NCBI RefSeq assembly: GCF_003002895.1
Contig: NZ_PVTI01000001.1
Span: 124,001 to 188,000 of the forward strand
Reading direction: 5' to 3'
DNA: 64,000 bases
Origin: Knoellia remsis
GTDB lineage: Bacteria > Actinomycetota > Actinomycetes > Actinomycetales > Dermatophilaceae
Positions within the stretch are counted from its first letter, which is position 1, and every line of letters starts with the position of its first letter. This document shows, one piece after another, positions 32,702 to 41,478 of this stretch. Made by a program: the position numbers and the translations under genes. The notes under the pieces are model-generated. The model was not told where the DNA came from, ran no database searches, and saw nothing but the letters and a program-made list of their open reading frames with translations.

Positions 32702-33631
32702 TCAGCGCATGCCGGTCTTCGTGGCGTCGGTCTGGACGCCGTCCTCGCCGGCCATCGTGGACTCCTGCTGCACGGTCTCCGCGACCTGCCCGGGCGTCGC
32801 GATGACGGCACGGCCACGCCGCGACAGCCGACGCTGGACCACCGTGGCGATCTTCGTCAGGGCGTAGTTCATGAGGATGAAGAGAATCGCCGCGACGATG
32901 TAGGCCGGGACCGTGTTGGAGAACGCCGAGCCGAGCGTCTTGGACCACGTCAGCAGCTCGGGGTAGGTCACCTGGTAGCCGAGGGCGGAGTCCTTGAGGA
33001 TGACGACGAACTGGCCGATGAGCGCCGGCAGCATCGCCGTCAACGCCTGCGGCAGCTGCACGGAGCGCAGCACCTGACTCGGGGTGAGCCCCACGGAGAG
33101 CCCCGCCTCACCTTGGCCCTTGGGGAGCGCGAAGACGCCCGACCGGACCAACTCGGCGATGACCGAGCCGTTGTAGAGCGTCAGCCCGGTGACGACCGCC
33201 GCGAGCGGTGCCGTCGACGCCGAGAAGAGGTCCGTGCGCGTGTAGATGCCGAAGTAGGCAAAGATCATCATGAGCAGCACCGGCACGGCGCGGAAGAACT
33301 CGACGACGACGCCGCAGAACCAGCGGATCGGTGCGATCTGCGAGAGCCGCCCGATGCCGAACAACAGGCCGAACGCTCCCGCGAGCACGATCGAGATGAG
33401 GGCGGCCTTGATCGTGGCCCACAGGCCCTTGAGCAGGTAGTCGCGCCACACCGACCGGTCGGTCAGGAACGGCTCCCACAGGGCGGGGTTGAGCTGGCCG
33501 GCGGACTGCATCTTGCGCAGCACGACCCAGAGCAGGATGCCGAGCAGCGCGACGCCGACGACGGTGAGGATGGCGTGCCGGCGGCGGGCGCGGGGGCCGG
33601 GCGCATCGAAGAGGACCGACTGGGTGCTCAT
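32702..33631 (-). CDS. gluD: Glutamate-type amino acid ABC transporter permease GluD
   Basis: A 309-residue permease of the His/Glu/Gln family. A first helix at about 22-42 is followed by a core of five or so helices (WRDYLLKGLWATIKAALISIVLAG, FFRAVPVLLMMIFAYFGIY) and the EAA loop, GQGEAGLSVGLTPSQVLRSVQLPQAL. The C-terminal 45 residues are a cytosolic polar tail, as in corynebacterial GluD. The ATG overlaps the gluC stop by four bases. Substrate (glutamate or a close analogue) is inferred from operon order. Confidence 0.9.
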   Translation of the reverse strand: MSTQSVLFDAPGPRARRRHAILTVVGVALLGILLWVVLRKMQSAGQLNPALWEPFLTDRSVWRDYLLKGLWATIKAALISIVLAGAFGLLFGIGRLSQIAPIRWFCGVVVEFFRAVPVLLMMIFAYFGIYTRTDLFSASTAPLAAVVTGLTLYNGSVIAELVRSGVFALPKGQGEAGLSVGLTPSQVLRSVQLPQALTAMLPALIGQFVVILKDSALGYQVTYPELLTWSKTLGSAFSNTVPAYIVAAILFILMNYALTKIATVVQRRLSRRGRAVIATPGQVAETVQQESTMAGEDGVQTDATKTGMR

Positions 33632-34290
33632 CGCTTCACCGCCAGTCGACGGGACATGCTCGTGAAGAGGATGCCGAGCGGCATGGTCAGGACGACGAAG
33701 CCGAGCGCGAAGATCGCGAAGATGAGGAACGACCCGCCTTCGAACTCGATGATCCGCTGCATCAACCCGGCTGCTTCGGCCTGGACGATGACCGCGGCGA
33801 CCGTCGTGTTCTTGATGAGCGCGATGAGGACCGAGCCCAGGGGCGCGATCGAGCCTCGGAATGCCTGGGGCAGGATCACCTCGCGCATGCTCTGCCCGAA
33901 GGTCAGCCCCACCGCCCGCGCCGCCTCGGCCTGCCCGGCGGGCACCGTGTTGACGCCGGAGCGCAGCGCCTCGCAGACGAACGCCCCGTGGTAGACGGCG
34001 AGCACCACCATGGCCCACCGGAGCGCGTTCTGGTTGATGTCGTCGGCGAGGGTGACACCGAGGATGTAGGTCACGCCGAGGACGCTCAGCACCATGAGCA
34101 GGGTGAGCGGGGTGTTGCGGAAGATGTTGACGTAGGCCGAGCCGATGAAGCGCATCACCGCCACGGGCGAGACGCGCATGATCGCGGCGATCGTCCCGAG
34201 GACGAGCGCTCCGAGCCCTCCGAAGAACGACAGCTTGATCGTCCACCAGAACGCCCCGAGGACGTCGTAGTTGCTGAAGATGTCACCCAT
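33628..34290 (-). CDS. gluC: Glutamate-type amino acid ABC transporter permease GluC
   Basis: A 220-residue permease. NYDVLGAFWWTIKLSFFGGLGALVLGT opens the domain, FRNTPLTLLMVL is typical of this family, and the EAA loop is GQAEAARAVGLTFGQSMREVILPQA. It pairs with GluD as the membrane channel of the importer. It is separated from gluB by 90 bases that contain a hairpin made of inverted GTATGCCG copies. Confidence 0.9.
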   Translation of the reverse strand: MGDIFSNYDVLGAFWWTIKLSFFGGLGALVLGTIAAIMRVSPVAVMRFIGSAYVNIFRNTPLTLLMVLSVLGVTYILGVTLADDINQNALRWAMVVLAVYHGAFVCEALRSGVNTVPAGQAEAARAVGLTFGQSMREVILPQAFRGSIAPLGSVLIALIKNTTVAAVIVQAEAAGLMQRIIEFEGGSFLIFAIFALGFVVLTMPLGILFTSMSRRLAVKR

Positions 34291-34326
34291 GCGCGGTGGA
34301 CCTCTTCCTCACGGGAGTGGATCGCG

Positions 34327-34374
34327 CGGTATGCCGCCCGCCCCGGCGGGCGGACGGCATACCGAACGATGGGA
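34327..34374. terminator. Hairpin between gluB and gluC with inverted GTATGCCG copies
   Basis: CGGTATGCCGCCCGCCC pairs with GGGCGGACGGCATACCG (one unpaired base) around a CGG loop. It follows the gluB stop by six bases within the gluABCD operon and probably reduces read-through, so binding protein exceeds permeases. Confidence 0.75.
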
Positions 34375-34379
34375 CGGAC

Positions 34380-35234
34380 TCAGGGGCAGGTGTCGAACTT
34401 CGGCGGGTTCTTCGAGGTGTCCACCTTGAAGCCGGCCGGTCCGAGGTTGTCGTCGACGGCCTTCTGCCAGTCGCCGGAGTCGACCATCTTGGTCAGGGCG
34501 GTGTTGATCTTCTCGCAGAGTGCGGTGTCGCCCTTCTTGATGCCGACGCCGTAGCGCTCCTCCGAGAAGGTGTTGCCGACGACCTTGAGCTTCCCCTTGT
34601 ACTGGTCCTGGGCGGCGTAGCCGGCGAGGATCGTGTTGTCCGTCGTCAGCGCGTCGATGCCGCCGGAGACGAGGGCCGCGACGCACTCGGAGTAGGTGCC
34701 GAACTCCTGCAGCTGGACGCCCGGGACCTCCTTCTTGACGTTCTCGGCCGACGTCGAGCCGGTCACAGAGCAGAGCTTCTTGCCGTTGAGCGAGTCGGGC
34801 CCGGTGATCGAGCTGTCGTCGGCGCGGACGAGGAGGTCCTGGCCGGCGATGAAGTAGGGACCCGCGAAGGACACCGTCGCCTTGCGCTTGTCGGTGATGG
34901 AGTAGGTCGCGAAGATCATGTCGACCTGACCGGTGGAGATGAGCGTCTCGCGCTGGGCCGACGGGGCCTGCACCCACTGGATGTCGCCCTCCTCGGTGCC
35001 GAGCTCCTTCGCGACGTACTTCGCCACATCGACGTCGAGGCCGGTGTAGTCGTTGCCCTCCTTGAGCCCGAGTCCCGGCTGGTCGAACTTGATGCCGATC
35101 TTGAGGCCGGAGCTGTCACCGCCGCCGCCGGAGGCGCTGTCGCCCCCGCCGTCCGAGGCGCTGTCACCGCATGCGGTGAGACCGAGGGCGAGCACCGACG
35201 CTGCGGCGATCGCGCTGAACTGGCGAACCTTCAT
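34380..35234 (-). CDS. gluB: Glutamate-type amino acid-binding lipoprotein GluB
   Basis: A 284-residue extracellular binding protein. The signal peptide ends at lipobox LTAC, then a Gly/Ser/Asp-rich linker to about residue 44. The periplasmic-binding fold 3 core includes GLDVDVAKYVAKELG, APSAQRETLISTGQVDMIFATYSITDKRKATVSFAGPYF and LTTDNTILAGYA. AGGAGGAAAA lies just before the ATG. Sequence pattern agrees with corynebacterial GluB. Confidence 0.92.
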   Translation of the reverse strand: MKVRQFSAIAAASVLALGLTACGDSASDGGGDSASGGGGDSSGLKIGIKFDQPGLGLKEGNDYTGLDVDVAKYVAKELGTEEGDIQWVQAPSAQRETLISTGQVDMIFATYSITDKRKATVSFAGPYFIAGQDLLVRADDSSITGPDSLNGKKLCSVTGSTSAENVKKEVPGVQLQEFGTYSECVAALVSGGIDALTTDNTILAGYAAQDQYKGKLKVVGNTFSEERYGVGIKKGDTALCEKINTALTKMVDSGDWQKAVDDNLGPAGFKVDTSKNPPKFDTCP

Positions 35235-35266
35235 TTTTCCTCCTGGAGTGGCTGGGCTCGGTGGTG

Positions 35267-36007
35267 TCAGTGGGTGAGGATCTTGCCGAGGAAGTCCTTG
35301 GCGCGCTCGCTCTTGGCGTTGGTGAAGAACTCCTCGGGGGTGTCCTGCTCGACGATCTGTCCGTCTGCCATGAAGACGACGCGGTTCGCGGCCTTGCGCG
35401 CGAAGCCCATCTCGTGGGTGACGACGACCATCGTCATGCCGTCGCGCGCGAGCCCGACCATGACGTCGAGGACCTCGTTGATCATCTCGGGGTCGAGGGC
35501 CGAGGTCGGCTCGTCGAAGAGCATGACCTTGGGGTTCATCGCGAGCGATCGGGCGATGGCGACGCGCTGCTGCTGGCCACCGGAGAGCTGCGCGGGGTAC
35601 TTCTGCGCCTGCTGCTGGACCCCGACGCGCTCGAGCAGCTCCATGGCGCGCTTCTCCGCGGCGGCCTTCTTCTCCTTGCGGACCTTGATCGGGCCGAGGG
35701 TGACGTTGTCGAGGATCGTCTTGTGCGCGAAGAGGTTGAAGCTCTGGAAGACCATGCCGACGTCGGCGCGCAGCTGGGCGAGCTCCTTGCCCTCCTGCGG
35801 CAGCGGCTTGCCGTCAATGGTGATCGTGCCGGACTCGATCGTCTCGAGCCGGTTGATCGCGCGGCACAGCGTGGACTTGCCGGAGCCCGACGGCCCGATG
35901 ACGACGACGACCTCACCCTTGCCGATCTCGAGGTCGATGTCGCGCAGGACGTGCAGGTCGCCGAAGTGCTTGTTCACGTCCTTGAGGACGACCAGGGGCT
36001 CAGTCAT
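35267..36007 (-). CDS. gluA: Glutamate-type amino acid ABC transporter ATPase GluA
   Basis: A 246-residue ATPase. Walker A is [10 protein letters not shown]-loop VFQSFNLF, signature [15 protein letters not shown], Walker [15 protein letters not shown], and switch [15 protein letters not shown], the polar amino-acid uptake subgroup. It energises GluCD. It is the first gene of gluA-gluB-gluC-gluD; a palindromic repeat lies about 90 bases upstream of its ATG at 36007. Confidence 0.93.
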   Translation of the reverse strand: MTEPLVVLKDVNKHFGDLHVLRDIDLEIGKGEVVVVIGPSGSGKSTLCRAINRLETIESGTITIDGKPLPQEGKELAQLRADVGMVFQSFNLFAHKTILDNVTLGPIKVRKEKKAAAEKRAMELLERVGVQQQAQKYPAQLSGGQQQRVAIARSLAMNPKVMLFDEPTSALDPEMINEVLDVMVGLARDGMTMVVVTHEMGFARKAANRVVFMADGQIVEQDTPEEFFTNAKSERAKDFLGKILTH

Positions 36008-36098
36008 GAGCGGCAACCTACCGGGCTGTGGCGGCGATCACGGCAAACTCCAGCCAGCCGACACCGTTTCGCAACGTGCTCGGGGCCCCTCCTCCGAC

Positions 36099-36149
36099 GA
36101 CTTATTGCGCGCAGTTCGCATGCTCTATGCGAACTGCGTGCAATAAGTC
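36099..36149. repeat. Intergenic palindromic repeat, GACTTATTGCGC family
   Basis: GACTTATTGCGCGCAGTTCGCA pairs with TGCGAACTGCGTGCAATAAGTC over a loop of seven bases; nearly perfect. The right side continues GCGAGTCAGCG, similar to the flank of the copy at 474. It stands between the gluA start and tRNA-Met. Confidence 0.85.
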
Positions 36150-36240
36150 GCGAGTCAGCGGTGTGGTCCGTATGCCGTCTGCGCACCGCGCGCGGGTAGG
36201 CTCGCCTCCCGGCTCGCTCGCCCGCGCGTGGGTGGGCCCC

Positions 36241-36314
36241 GGGGCGGTAGCTCAGTCGGTCAGAGCAGCGGACTCATAATCCGTCGGTCGTCGGTTCAAG
36301 CCCGACCCGCCCCA
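36241..36314 (+). tRNA. tRNA-Met (CAT)
   Basis: Acceptor GGGGCGG with CCGCCCC, D-arm from GCTCAGTCGGTCAGAGC, anticodon stem GCGGA/TCCGT around CTCATAA with CAT at 36275-36277, T-arm GTCGG TTCAAGC CCGAC, discriminator A, no CCA. The perfect 1-72 pair excludes an initiator tRNA; a tRNA-Ile with lysidine-modified CAT is the alternative. Confidence 0.92.
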
Positions 36315-36445
36315 CCGCCGCGACCTCCTTGTCCTCCGGTCACGTGAAAAAGTCACCCAATTGAACGCGTCGCCTTGACAGGGCGGACGCGGTGTCGTGT
36401 CGCGCGTGGTGTTCGTGGGACGCATGCGGCATGATGAGCCTCACG

Positions 36446-36472
36446 GTTCGCGAGTTCACTCGTGAGACGAAC
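36446..36472. promoter_or_regulatory. Possible operator upstream of DUF3145 gene
   Basis: GTTCG...CGAAC enclose CGAG TTCA CTCG, forming an imperfect 27-base palindrome, about 130 bases before the DUF3145 start. TTGACA lies upstream at about 36373 and a GCATGAT -10-like element at about 36429. Binding partner unknown. Confidence 0.35.
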
Positions 36473-36605
36473 AAACAGCGCCGCCCCGCCACGAACGGCG
36501 AGGCGTCCTCACAAAGCGAGCTGGCCGGCATACAGACCGAGCCTCCGAACGGACCACGTGCGACGGCGTTGGGGAAGACGTCCCTTGCACGTGAAGGAGG
36601 CCAGG

Positions 36606-37121
36606 ATGTCTGTCGCGACGCGACGTGTGTCGACCCGGGGAGTGGTGTTCATCCACTCGGCCCCGGCCGCGCTGTGCCCGCACATCGCGTGGGCTCTGGA
36701 GTCCGCGCTGGGCTCGCGTGTGAGCATCGACTGGACCGCCCAGCCCGCGGCGCCCGGCCACATGCGCGGGGAGTACGCGTGGATCGGCGAGCAGGGCACC
36801 GGTGCCCGTCTCGCCTCGACGCTGCGCGGATGGCAGGGCCTGCGCTACGAGGTCACCGAGGACCCGAGCGCCGGCAGCGACGGCTCGCGCTGGTCGCACA
36901 CGCCGAGCCTGGGCATCCACCACTCGACGACGTCGGTCAGCGGCGACGTCGTCGTCGGCGAGGAGCGGCTCAAGGAGATCCTGCTCCTCGCGCAGGGCAG
37001 CTCCGAGGCGATCGAGGACATGCTCGGCGAGGTGCTCGGCACCGACTGGGACAACGAGCTCGAGCCGTTCCGCTACGCCGGGGACGGCGCGCCGGTGCGC
37101 TGGCTGCACAAGGTGGGCTGA
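36606..37121 (+). CDS. DUF3145 family protein
   Basis: A 171-residue soluble actinobacterial protein of the DUF3145 family. TRGVVFIHSAPAALCPHIAWALESALG at the N-terminus, then LRYEVTEDPS, and GIHHSTTSVSGDVVVGEERLKEIL are the recognisable blocks; EDMLGEVLGTDWDNELEPFRYAG follows. Function is not known. GAAGGAGG lies nine bases before the ATG at 36606. It stands beside the fatty-acid cluster but in opposite direction. Confidence 0.88.
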   Translation: MSVATRRVSTRGVVFIHSAPAALCPHIAWALESALGSRVSIDWTAQPAAPGHMRGEYAWIGEQGTGARLASTLRGWQGLRYEVTEDPSAGSDGSRWSHTPSLGIHHSTTSVSGDVVVGEERLKEILLLAQGSSEAIEDMLGEVLGTDWDNELEPFRYAGDGAPVRWLHKVG

Positions 37122-37144
37122 CCGGCATACGACATCGGCACCCA

Positions 37145-37181
37145 CGAAGGCCCGCTCCGGTACAGGGGGAGCGGGCCTTCG
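37145..37181 (+). terminator. Terminator after the DUF3145 gene
   Basis: CGAAGGCCCGCTCC pairs perfectly with GGAGCGGGCCTTCG around a nine-base loop. Copies of the GTATGCCG motif flank it at 37123 and 37181 in inverted orientation. Confidence 0.85.
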
Positions 37182-37213
37182 TATGCCGCCCGCTCGCCTT
37201 CCGGAGGCAAGTG

Positions 37214-37250
37214 CAAGGGTCCGGACGGAAAGTTTCCGTCCGGACCCTTG
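37214..37250. repeat. Perfect 37-base intergenic palindrome
   Basis: CAAGGGTCCGGACGGAAA and TTTCCGTCCGGACCCTTG are exact complements around a single central G. Imperfect pairing extends outward (GGCAAGTG with CCATTTGC). It lies between the convergent DUF3145 and accD genes and probably ends the fab operon transcript. Confidence 0.85.
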
Positions 37251-37278
37251 CCATTTGCTCCCCAGGAGCAAAACACAA

Positions 37279-38730
37279 CTAGAGCGGGATGTTGCCGTGC
37301 TCGCCGCGACGCTGGGGGGCCTCGGCGATCGCCCTGGCCAGGGCCGAGCGGGTCGCGGTCGGCTCGACGATCTCGTCGACCACCCCGATCTCGACGGCGC
37401 GAGGCAGGCCGCCGGACAGGCGGTCGTGCTCGTCGGCGAGCTGCTGTTCGACGGCCGCGCGCTCGGCGTCGTCGACCTCGGCGAGGCGGCGGCGGTGCAG
37501 GATCCGGATGGCCGCGACCGAGCCCATGACGGCGACGTGCGCGGTCGGCCACGCGAAGACGCGGGTGGCGCCGAGCGAGCGCGAGTTCATCGCGATGTAG
37601 GCGCCGCCGTAGGTCTTGCGGGTCACGAGCGTCACCCGCGGGACGGTGGCCTCGGCGAAGGCGTGCAGCAGCTTCGCGCCGCGGCGGACGACACCGTCCC
37701 ACTCCTGCCCGACGCCCGGCAGGTAGCCCGGCACGTCGACGAGGACGATGAGCGGGATGCCGAATGCGTCGCACATGCGCACGAACCGCGCGGCCTTCTC
37801 CGCCGAGGGGGAGTCGAGGCAGCCGCCAAGGCGCATCGGGTTGTTCGCGATGACCCCGACGGTGCGGCCGCCGAAGCGGCCGAGCTGGGTGACGATGTTC
37901 GGTGCCCAGCGCGGGTGCAGCTCAACCGAGTCGGCGCCGGCGTCGAGGACGTTGTCGACGACGGGGTGCACGTCGTAGGCGCGCTTGGCCGACTCCGGGA
38001 ACGTCTCGGCGAGGTCGATGTCCTCGACGGCGCCGACATCGAGCGTGCCCTGGTCCGCGAGCAGTGAGCACAGCTGGCGGCCGCGCTCGTAGGCCTGCTC
38101 CGTCGTCTCGGTGACGACGTGGACCACGCCACTGCGGCGCCCATGCGGCTCGGGGCCGCCGAGTCGGAGGGCGTCGACGGCCTCACCGGTGACCGAGCGA
38201 ACGACGTCCGGGCCGGTGACGAAGATCCGTCCCTCCGGGCCGAGGACGACGATGTCGGTGAGCGCCGGACCGTAGGCGGCGCCACCAGCAGCCGCCCCTA
38301 CGACGACCGAGATCTGCGGGATCTTGCCCGACGCGCGGGTCATGATCGCGAAGACCTCGCCGACCGCGTGCAGGCTGACGACACCCTCGGGCAGCCGCGC
38401 GCCGCCCGAGTGCCAGATGCCGACGACGGGGACGCCGTCGGCCAGCGCCCGTTCGTAGGCCGCGAGGATGACCTTGCAGCCGGCGACACCCATCGCTCCA
38501 CCCATGATCGTCGCGTCCGAGCAGAACGCGACGACGGGCGTGCCCTGGACCGTGCCGACACCGGCGAGCATGCCGCTGTCGTCCTCGGGCGTGATGAGCT
38601 CGAGGGTGTCGTCGTCGAAGAACTCGATGAGGCGCAGCCGCGGGTTGCGCGGGTCGGTGGCGCGGTCCGGCTTGGGCTTCGTGGCGGCCGAGGCCTCAGC
38701 CGACGCCGCGTTGGGCTGGTGCGCCGCCAT
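37279..38730 (-). CDS. accD: Acyl-CoA carboxylase carboxyltransferase (AccD type)
   Basis: A 483-residue protein with the two carboxyltransferase (crotonase-like) halves of actinobacterial acyl-CoA carboxylase beta subunits. CSDATIMGGAMGVAGCKVILAAYERAL, WHSGGARLPEGVVSL and VGAAAGGAAYGPALTDIVV form the N-half; VDVPGYLPGVGQEWDG, THe TYGGAYIAMNSRSLGA segment and EIGVVDEIVEPTATR the C-half. It transfers carboxyl from a biotinyl carrier (encoded elsewhere) to acetyl- or propionyl-CoA. As last gene of the fab cluster it most likely supplies malonyl-CoA. Its ATG overlaps the fabF stop by one base. Confidence 0.9.
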   Translation of the reverse strand: MAAHQPNAASAEASAATKPKPDRATDPRNPRLRLIEFFDDDTLELITPEDDSGMLAGVGTVQGTPVVAFCSDATIMGGAMGVAGCKVILAAYERALADGVPVVGIWHSGGARLPEGVVSLHAVGEVFAIMTRASGKIPQISVVVGAAAGGAAYGPALTDIVVLGPEGRIFVTGPDVVRSVTGEAVDALRLGGPEPHGRRSGVVHVVTETTEQAYERGRQLCSLLADQGTLDVGAVEDIDLAETFPESAKRAYDVHPVVDNVLDAGADSVELHPRWAPNIVTQLGRFGGRTVGVIANNPMRLGGCLDSPSAEKAARFVRMCDAFGIPLIVLVDVPGYLPGVGQEWDGVVRRGAKLLHAFAEATVPRVTLVTRKTYGGAYIAMNSRSLGATRVFAWPTAHVAVMGSVAAIRILHRRRLAEVDDAERAAVEQQLADEHDRLSGGLPRAVEIGVVDEIVEPTATRSALARAIAEAPQRRGEHGNIPL

Positions 38731-39974
38731 CAGATGCTCTTCACCGTGAGGGCGACGTTGTGCCCGCCGAAGCCGAAGGAGTTGTTGAGTGCCGCGATGT
38801 CGCCGTCGGGGAGTTTGCGGTGCTCGCCGCGCACGACGTCGAGGGTGATCTGCGGGTCGAAGTTCTCGATGTTGATCGTCGCGGGGGCGATGCGGTGGTG
38901 CACCGAGAGCACCGTGAGCAGGCCCTCGAGGGCACCAGCCGCGCCGAGGAGGTGTCCGGTCATCGACTTCGTGCCGGTCACGGCCATGCCGTCGGTGGCG
39001 TCGCCGAAGGCGCGGCGGATCGCGTTGGACTCGGCGATGTCGCCGACCGGGGTCGACGTCGCGTGAGCGTTGATGTGCACGATGTCCTTGGGGGACAGGC
39101 CTGCTCGCTCTACGGCTTCGGTCATGGCGCGGGAGGCACCGGCGCCCTCGGGCTCGGGAGCGGTGATGTGGTGGGCGTCCGCGCTCATGCCGGCGGAGGC
39201 CAGCTCGGCGTAGATCTTCGCGCCGCGGGCCTTGGCGTGCTCGAGCGACTCGAGGACGAGGACGCCGGCGCCCTCACCCATGACGAACCCGTCGCGGTCG
39301 GTGTCGTAGGGACGCGACGCGTGCTCGGGGTCGTCGTTGCGGGTCGAGAGGGCCTGCATCTGGGCGAAGCCGGCGAAGGGCAGCGGGTGGATCGCGGCCT
39401 CGGTGCCACCGGCGATGACGATGTCGGCGCGGCCGGCGCGGATCTGGTCGATCGCCAGCGCCATCGACTCGGCACCGGACGCGCACGCCGAGACGGCGGT
39501 ATGGGCTCCGGCGCGGGCGCCGAGCGCGAGGGAGACGTTGCCGCTGCTCGTGTTGGGCATGAGCATCGGGACGGCGAGCGGGAAGACGCGGCGGACGCCC
39601 TTCTCCCGCAGGTTGTCCCACTGCGCGAGGAGGGTGTGGACGCCGCCGATGCCGGTGCCGATGGCCACCATGAAGCGTTCGGGGTCGACCTCGGGCGAGC
39701 CCGCGTCGGCCCACGCCTCACGGGAGGCGACCATGGCGTACTGCGCGCTGGGGTCCATGCGGCGGCACTCGACCTTGCTCAGCACCTCTTCGGGGGAGGT
39801 GTGGATCGAGGCGGCGAAGGTCACGGGCAGGTCGTACTCCTGCACCCACTCCTGCGTGAGCGGGCGAGCACCCGACTTCCCGGCGAGGATCGCCTCCCAG
39901 GTCTCGGTGATCGTCCCGCCGAGCGGCGTGGTGGCGCCGAGTCCGGTGACGACGACGGTGGTGTCGCTGCTCAT
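38730..39974 (-). CDS. fabF: 3-oxoacyl-ACP synthase II
   Basis: A 414-residue condensing enzyme that elongates acyl-ACP with malonyl-ACP. The catalytic triad is C164 (VSACASGAES), H304 (INAHATSTPVGD) and H341 (MTGHLLGAAGA), and the C-terminal FGFGGHN loop is present. ATG at 39974 follows AAGGAGCC. Order fabD-fabH-acpP-fabF-accD is that of other actinobacteria. A palindromic repeat separates it from acpP. Confidence 0.95.
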   Translation of the reverse strand: MSSDTTVVVTGLGATTPLGGTITETWEAILAGKSGARPLTQEWVQEYDLPVTFAASIHTSPEEVLSKVECRRMDPSAQYAMVASREAWADAGSPEVDPERFMVAIGTGIGGVHTLLAQWDNLREKGVRRVFPLAVPMLMPNTSSGNVSLALGARAGAHTAVSACASGAESMALAIDQIRAGRADIVIAGGTEAAIHPLPFAGFAQMQALSTRNDDPEHASRPYDTDRDGFVMGEGAGVLVLESLEHAKARGAKIYAELASAGMSADAHHITAPEPEGAGASRAMTEAVERAGLSPKDIVHINAHATSTPVGDIAESNAIRRAFGDATDGMAVTGTKSMTGHLLGAAGALEGLLTVLSVHHRIAPATINIENFDPQITLDVVRGEHRKLPDGDIAALNNSFGFGGHNVALTVKSI

Positions 39975-39994
39975 GTGGCTCCTTGGTGTGGATC

Positions 39995-40047
39995 CGACTG
40001 ATTGCGCACACTTCGCAGGGGTCGTGCGAACTGTGCGCAATCAGTCG
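39995..40047. repeat. Palindromic repeat within the fab operon, GACTGATTGCGC family
   Basis: CGACTGATTGCGCACACTTCGCA pairs with TGCGAACTGTGCGCAATCAGTCG; two mismatches. It occupies most of the 85 bases between acpP and fabF and could protect the 3' end of acpP message or lower fabF expression. Confidence 0.85.
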
Positions 40048-40059
40048 TCGTGAGGGGGT

Positions 40060-40308
40060 TCAGCTCTGGTTGGACTGGATGTAGGAGACGGCGTCGCCGA
40101 CGGTGCGGAGGTTCTTGACCTCGTCGTCGGGGATGCGCACGCCGAACTTCTCCTCGGCGTTCACGACGATCGTCATCATCGACAGCGAGTCGATGTCGAG
40201 GTCGTCGGTGAAGGCCTTGTCGCTCTGGACGGCCTCGGGGTCGAGACCGGTCTCCTCGTTGACGATCTCGGCGAGACCCGCGAGGATCTCCTGCTCGCTC
40301 TGAGCCAT
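40060..40308 (-). CDS. acpP: Acyl carrier protein
   Basis: An 82-residue acidic protein; S41 in DDLDIDSLSMM is the 4'-phosphopantetheine site. The four-helix pattern (EQEILAGLAEIVNEETGL, TIVVNAEEKFGVRIPDDE, VGDAVSYIQSN) is typical. It carries growing fatty acyl chains for FabD, FabH and FabF, its operon neighbours. The ATG at 40308 is preceded by AAGGAGCAGG. A hairpin repeat follows the stop by 13 bases. Confidence 0.96.
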   Translation of the reverse strand: MAQSEQEILAGLAEIVNEETGLDPEAVQSDKAFTDDLDIDSLSMMTIVVNAEEKFGVRIPDDEVKNLRTVGDAVSYIQSNQS

Positions 40309-40469
40309 GTCCTGCTCCTTCGTGTGAGTCGGTCCGCCCTGTGCGGACCGGGTTGTACGGGTGGTGCTGTGGCCCTGATGACCCGTGGACCGCGGGAGTG
40401 CGAATTCAGTTGTCCCGTATGCCGTTCCGCGCGTTGCGCGGCCGCCGCACCGGAGTGCCCCGAAGGTGG

Positions 40470-41477
40470 CTACGGGAGGACGACCACCTGCGCGGCATAC
40501 GAGAGACCGGCCCCGAAACCGATCTGCAGCGCGAGGGCGCCACTGCCGACCTGACCTTCGCGCAGCAGGCGCTCGGTCGCGAGCGGCACCGATGCGGCGG
40601 AGGTGTTGGCGGAGTCGACGATGTCGCGGGCGACGACGACGTGCTCGGGCATCCGCAGCTGCTTGCACATCGCGTCGATGATGCGGATGTTCGCCTGGTG
40701 GGGGATGAACGCGTCGAGCTGGTCGGCGGTGACGCCCGCGGCGTCGAGGGCCTTCTGGGCCACCGGGGCCATGCCCCACACGGCCCAGCGGAAGACGCTC
40801 TGTCCCTGCATGCCGATCGTCGGCCAGCCGAGGTCCTGGTCGCGCATCTCGGTCCAGGACTCGTTCTGCGAGATGACGCGCCACTTGTCGCCCTCGGAGC
40901 CCCAGACGGTCGGGCCGATCTGCGGGGTGTCGGACGGCGACACGACGGCCGCGCCGGCGCCGTCGCCGAAGATGAACGCCGTGCCGCGGTCGGTCGGGCT
41001 GGTGAAGTCGGAGAGCCGTTCGACGCCGATGACGAGGACGTGCCGGGCGCTGCCGCCGCGGACCATGTCGTGGGCGAGGGAGATGCCGTGGCAGTAGCCG
41101 GCGCACGCCGCGGAGATGTCGAAGGCGGCCGGGTTCCCGGCGCCGAGGCGGTCGGCGACGATCGGCGCGGCGGCCGGGGTCTGGTAGGGGTGCGACACCG
41201 TCGCGAGGACGACGGCGTCGACGTCCTTGGGCTCGATGCCGGCCATCGCCAGGGCGTCGCGCGACGCGGCCTCGGACATGTCGACGACGCTCTCGCCGTC
41301 ACCGGCGAAGTGGCGTGTCTTGATGCCGGAGCGCTCCTGGATCCACTCGTCCGAGGAGTCGATCGCCTCGACGATCTCGGAGTTGGGGACGACCCGTCGC
41401 GGGCGGTAGGCGCCGATGCCGGAGATGCGGGTGTGCGCCGAGCCGGTGGTCGTCGCGATGGCGGGGGCGGAGGCCAT
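40470..41477 (-). CDS. fabH: 3-oxoacyl-ACP synthase III
   Basis: A 335-residue initiating condensing enzyme. Catalytic C125 (SAACAGYCHG), H260 (PHQANIRI) and N291 (DSANTSAAS) are all in place. It joins acetyl- or branched-chain acyl-CoA with malonyl-ACP to start fatty acids; branched starters would be usual in actinomycetes. ATG at 41477 stands one base after the fabD stop. Confidence 0.95.
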   Translation of the reverse strand: MASAPAIATTTGSAHTRISGIGAYRPRRVVPNSEIVEAIDSSDEWIQERSGIKTRHFAGDGESVVDMSEAASRDALAMAGIEPKDVDAVVLATVSHPYQTPAAAPIVADRLGAGNPAAFDISAACAGYCHGISLAHDMVRGGSARHVLVIGVERLSDFTSPTDRGTAFIFGDGAGAAVVSPSDTPQIGPTVWGSEGDKWRVISQNESWTEMRDQDLGWPTIGMQGQSVFRWAVWGMAPVAQKALDAAGVTADQLDAFIPHQANIRIIDAMCKQLRMPEHVVVARDIVDSANTSAASVPLATERLLREGQVGSGALALQIGFGAGLSYAAQVVVLP

Positions 41478-41478
41478 G

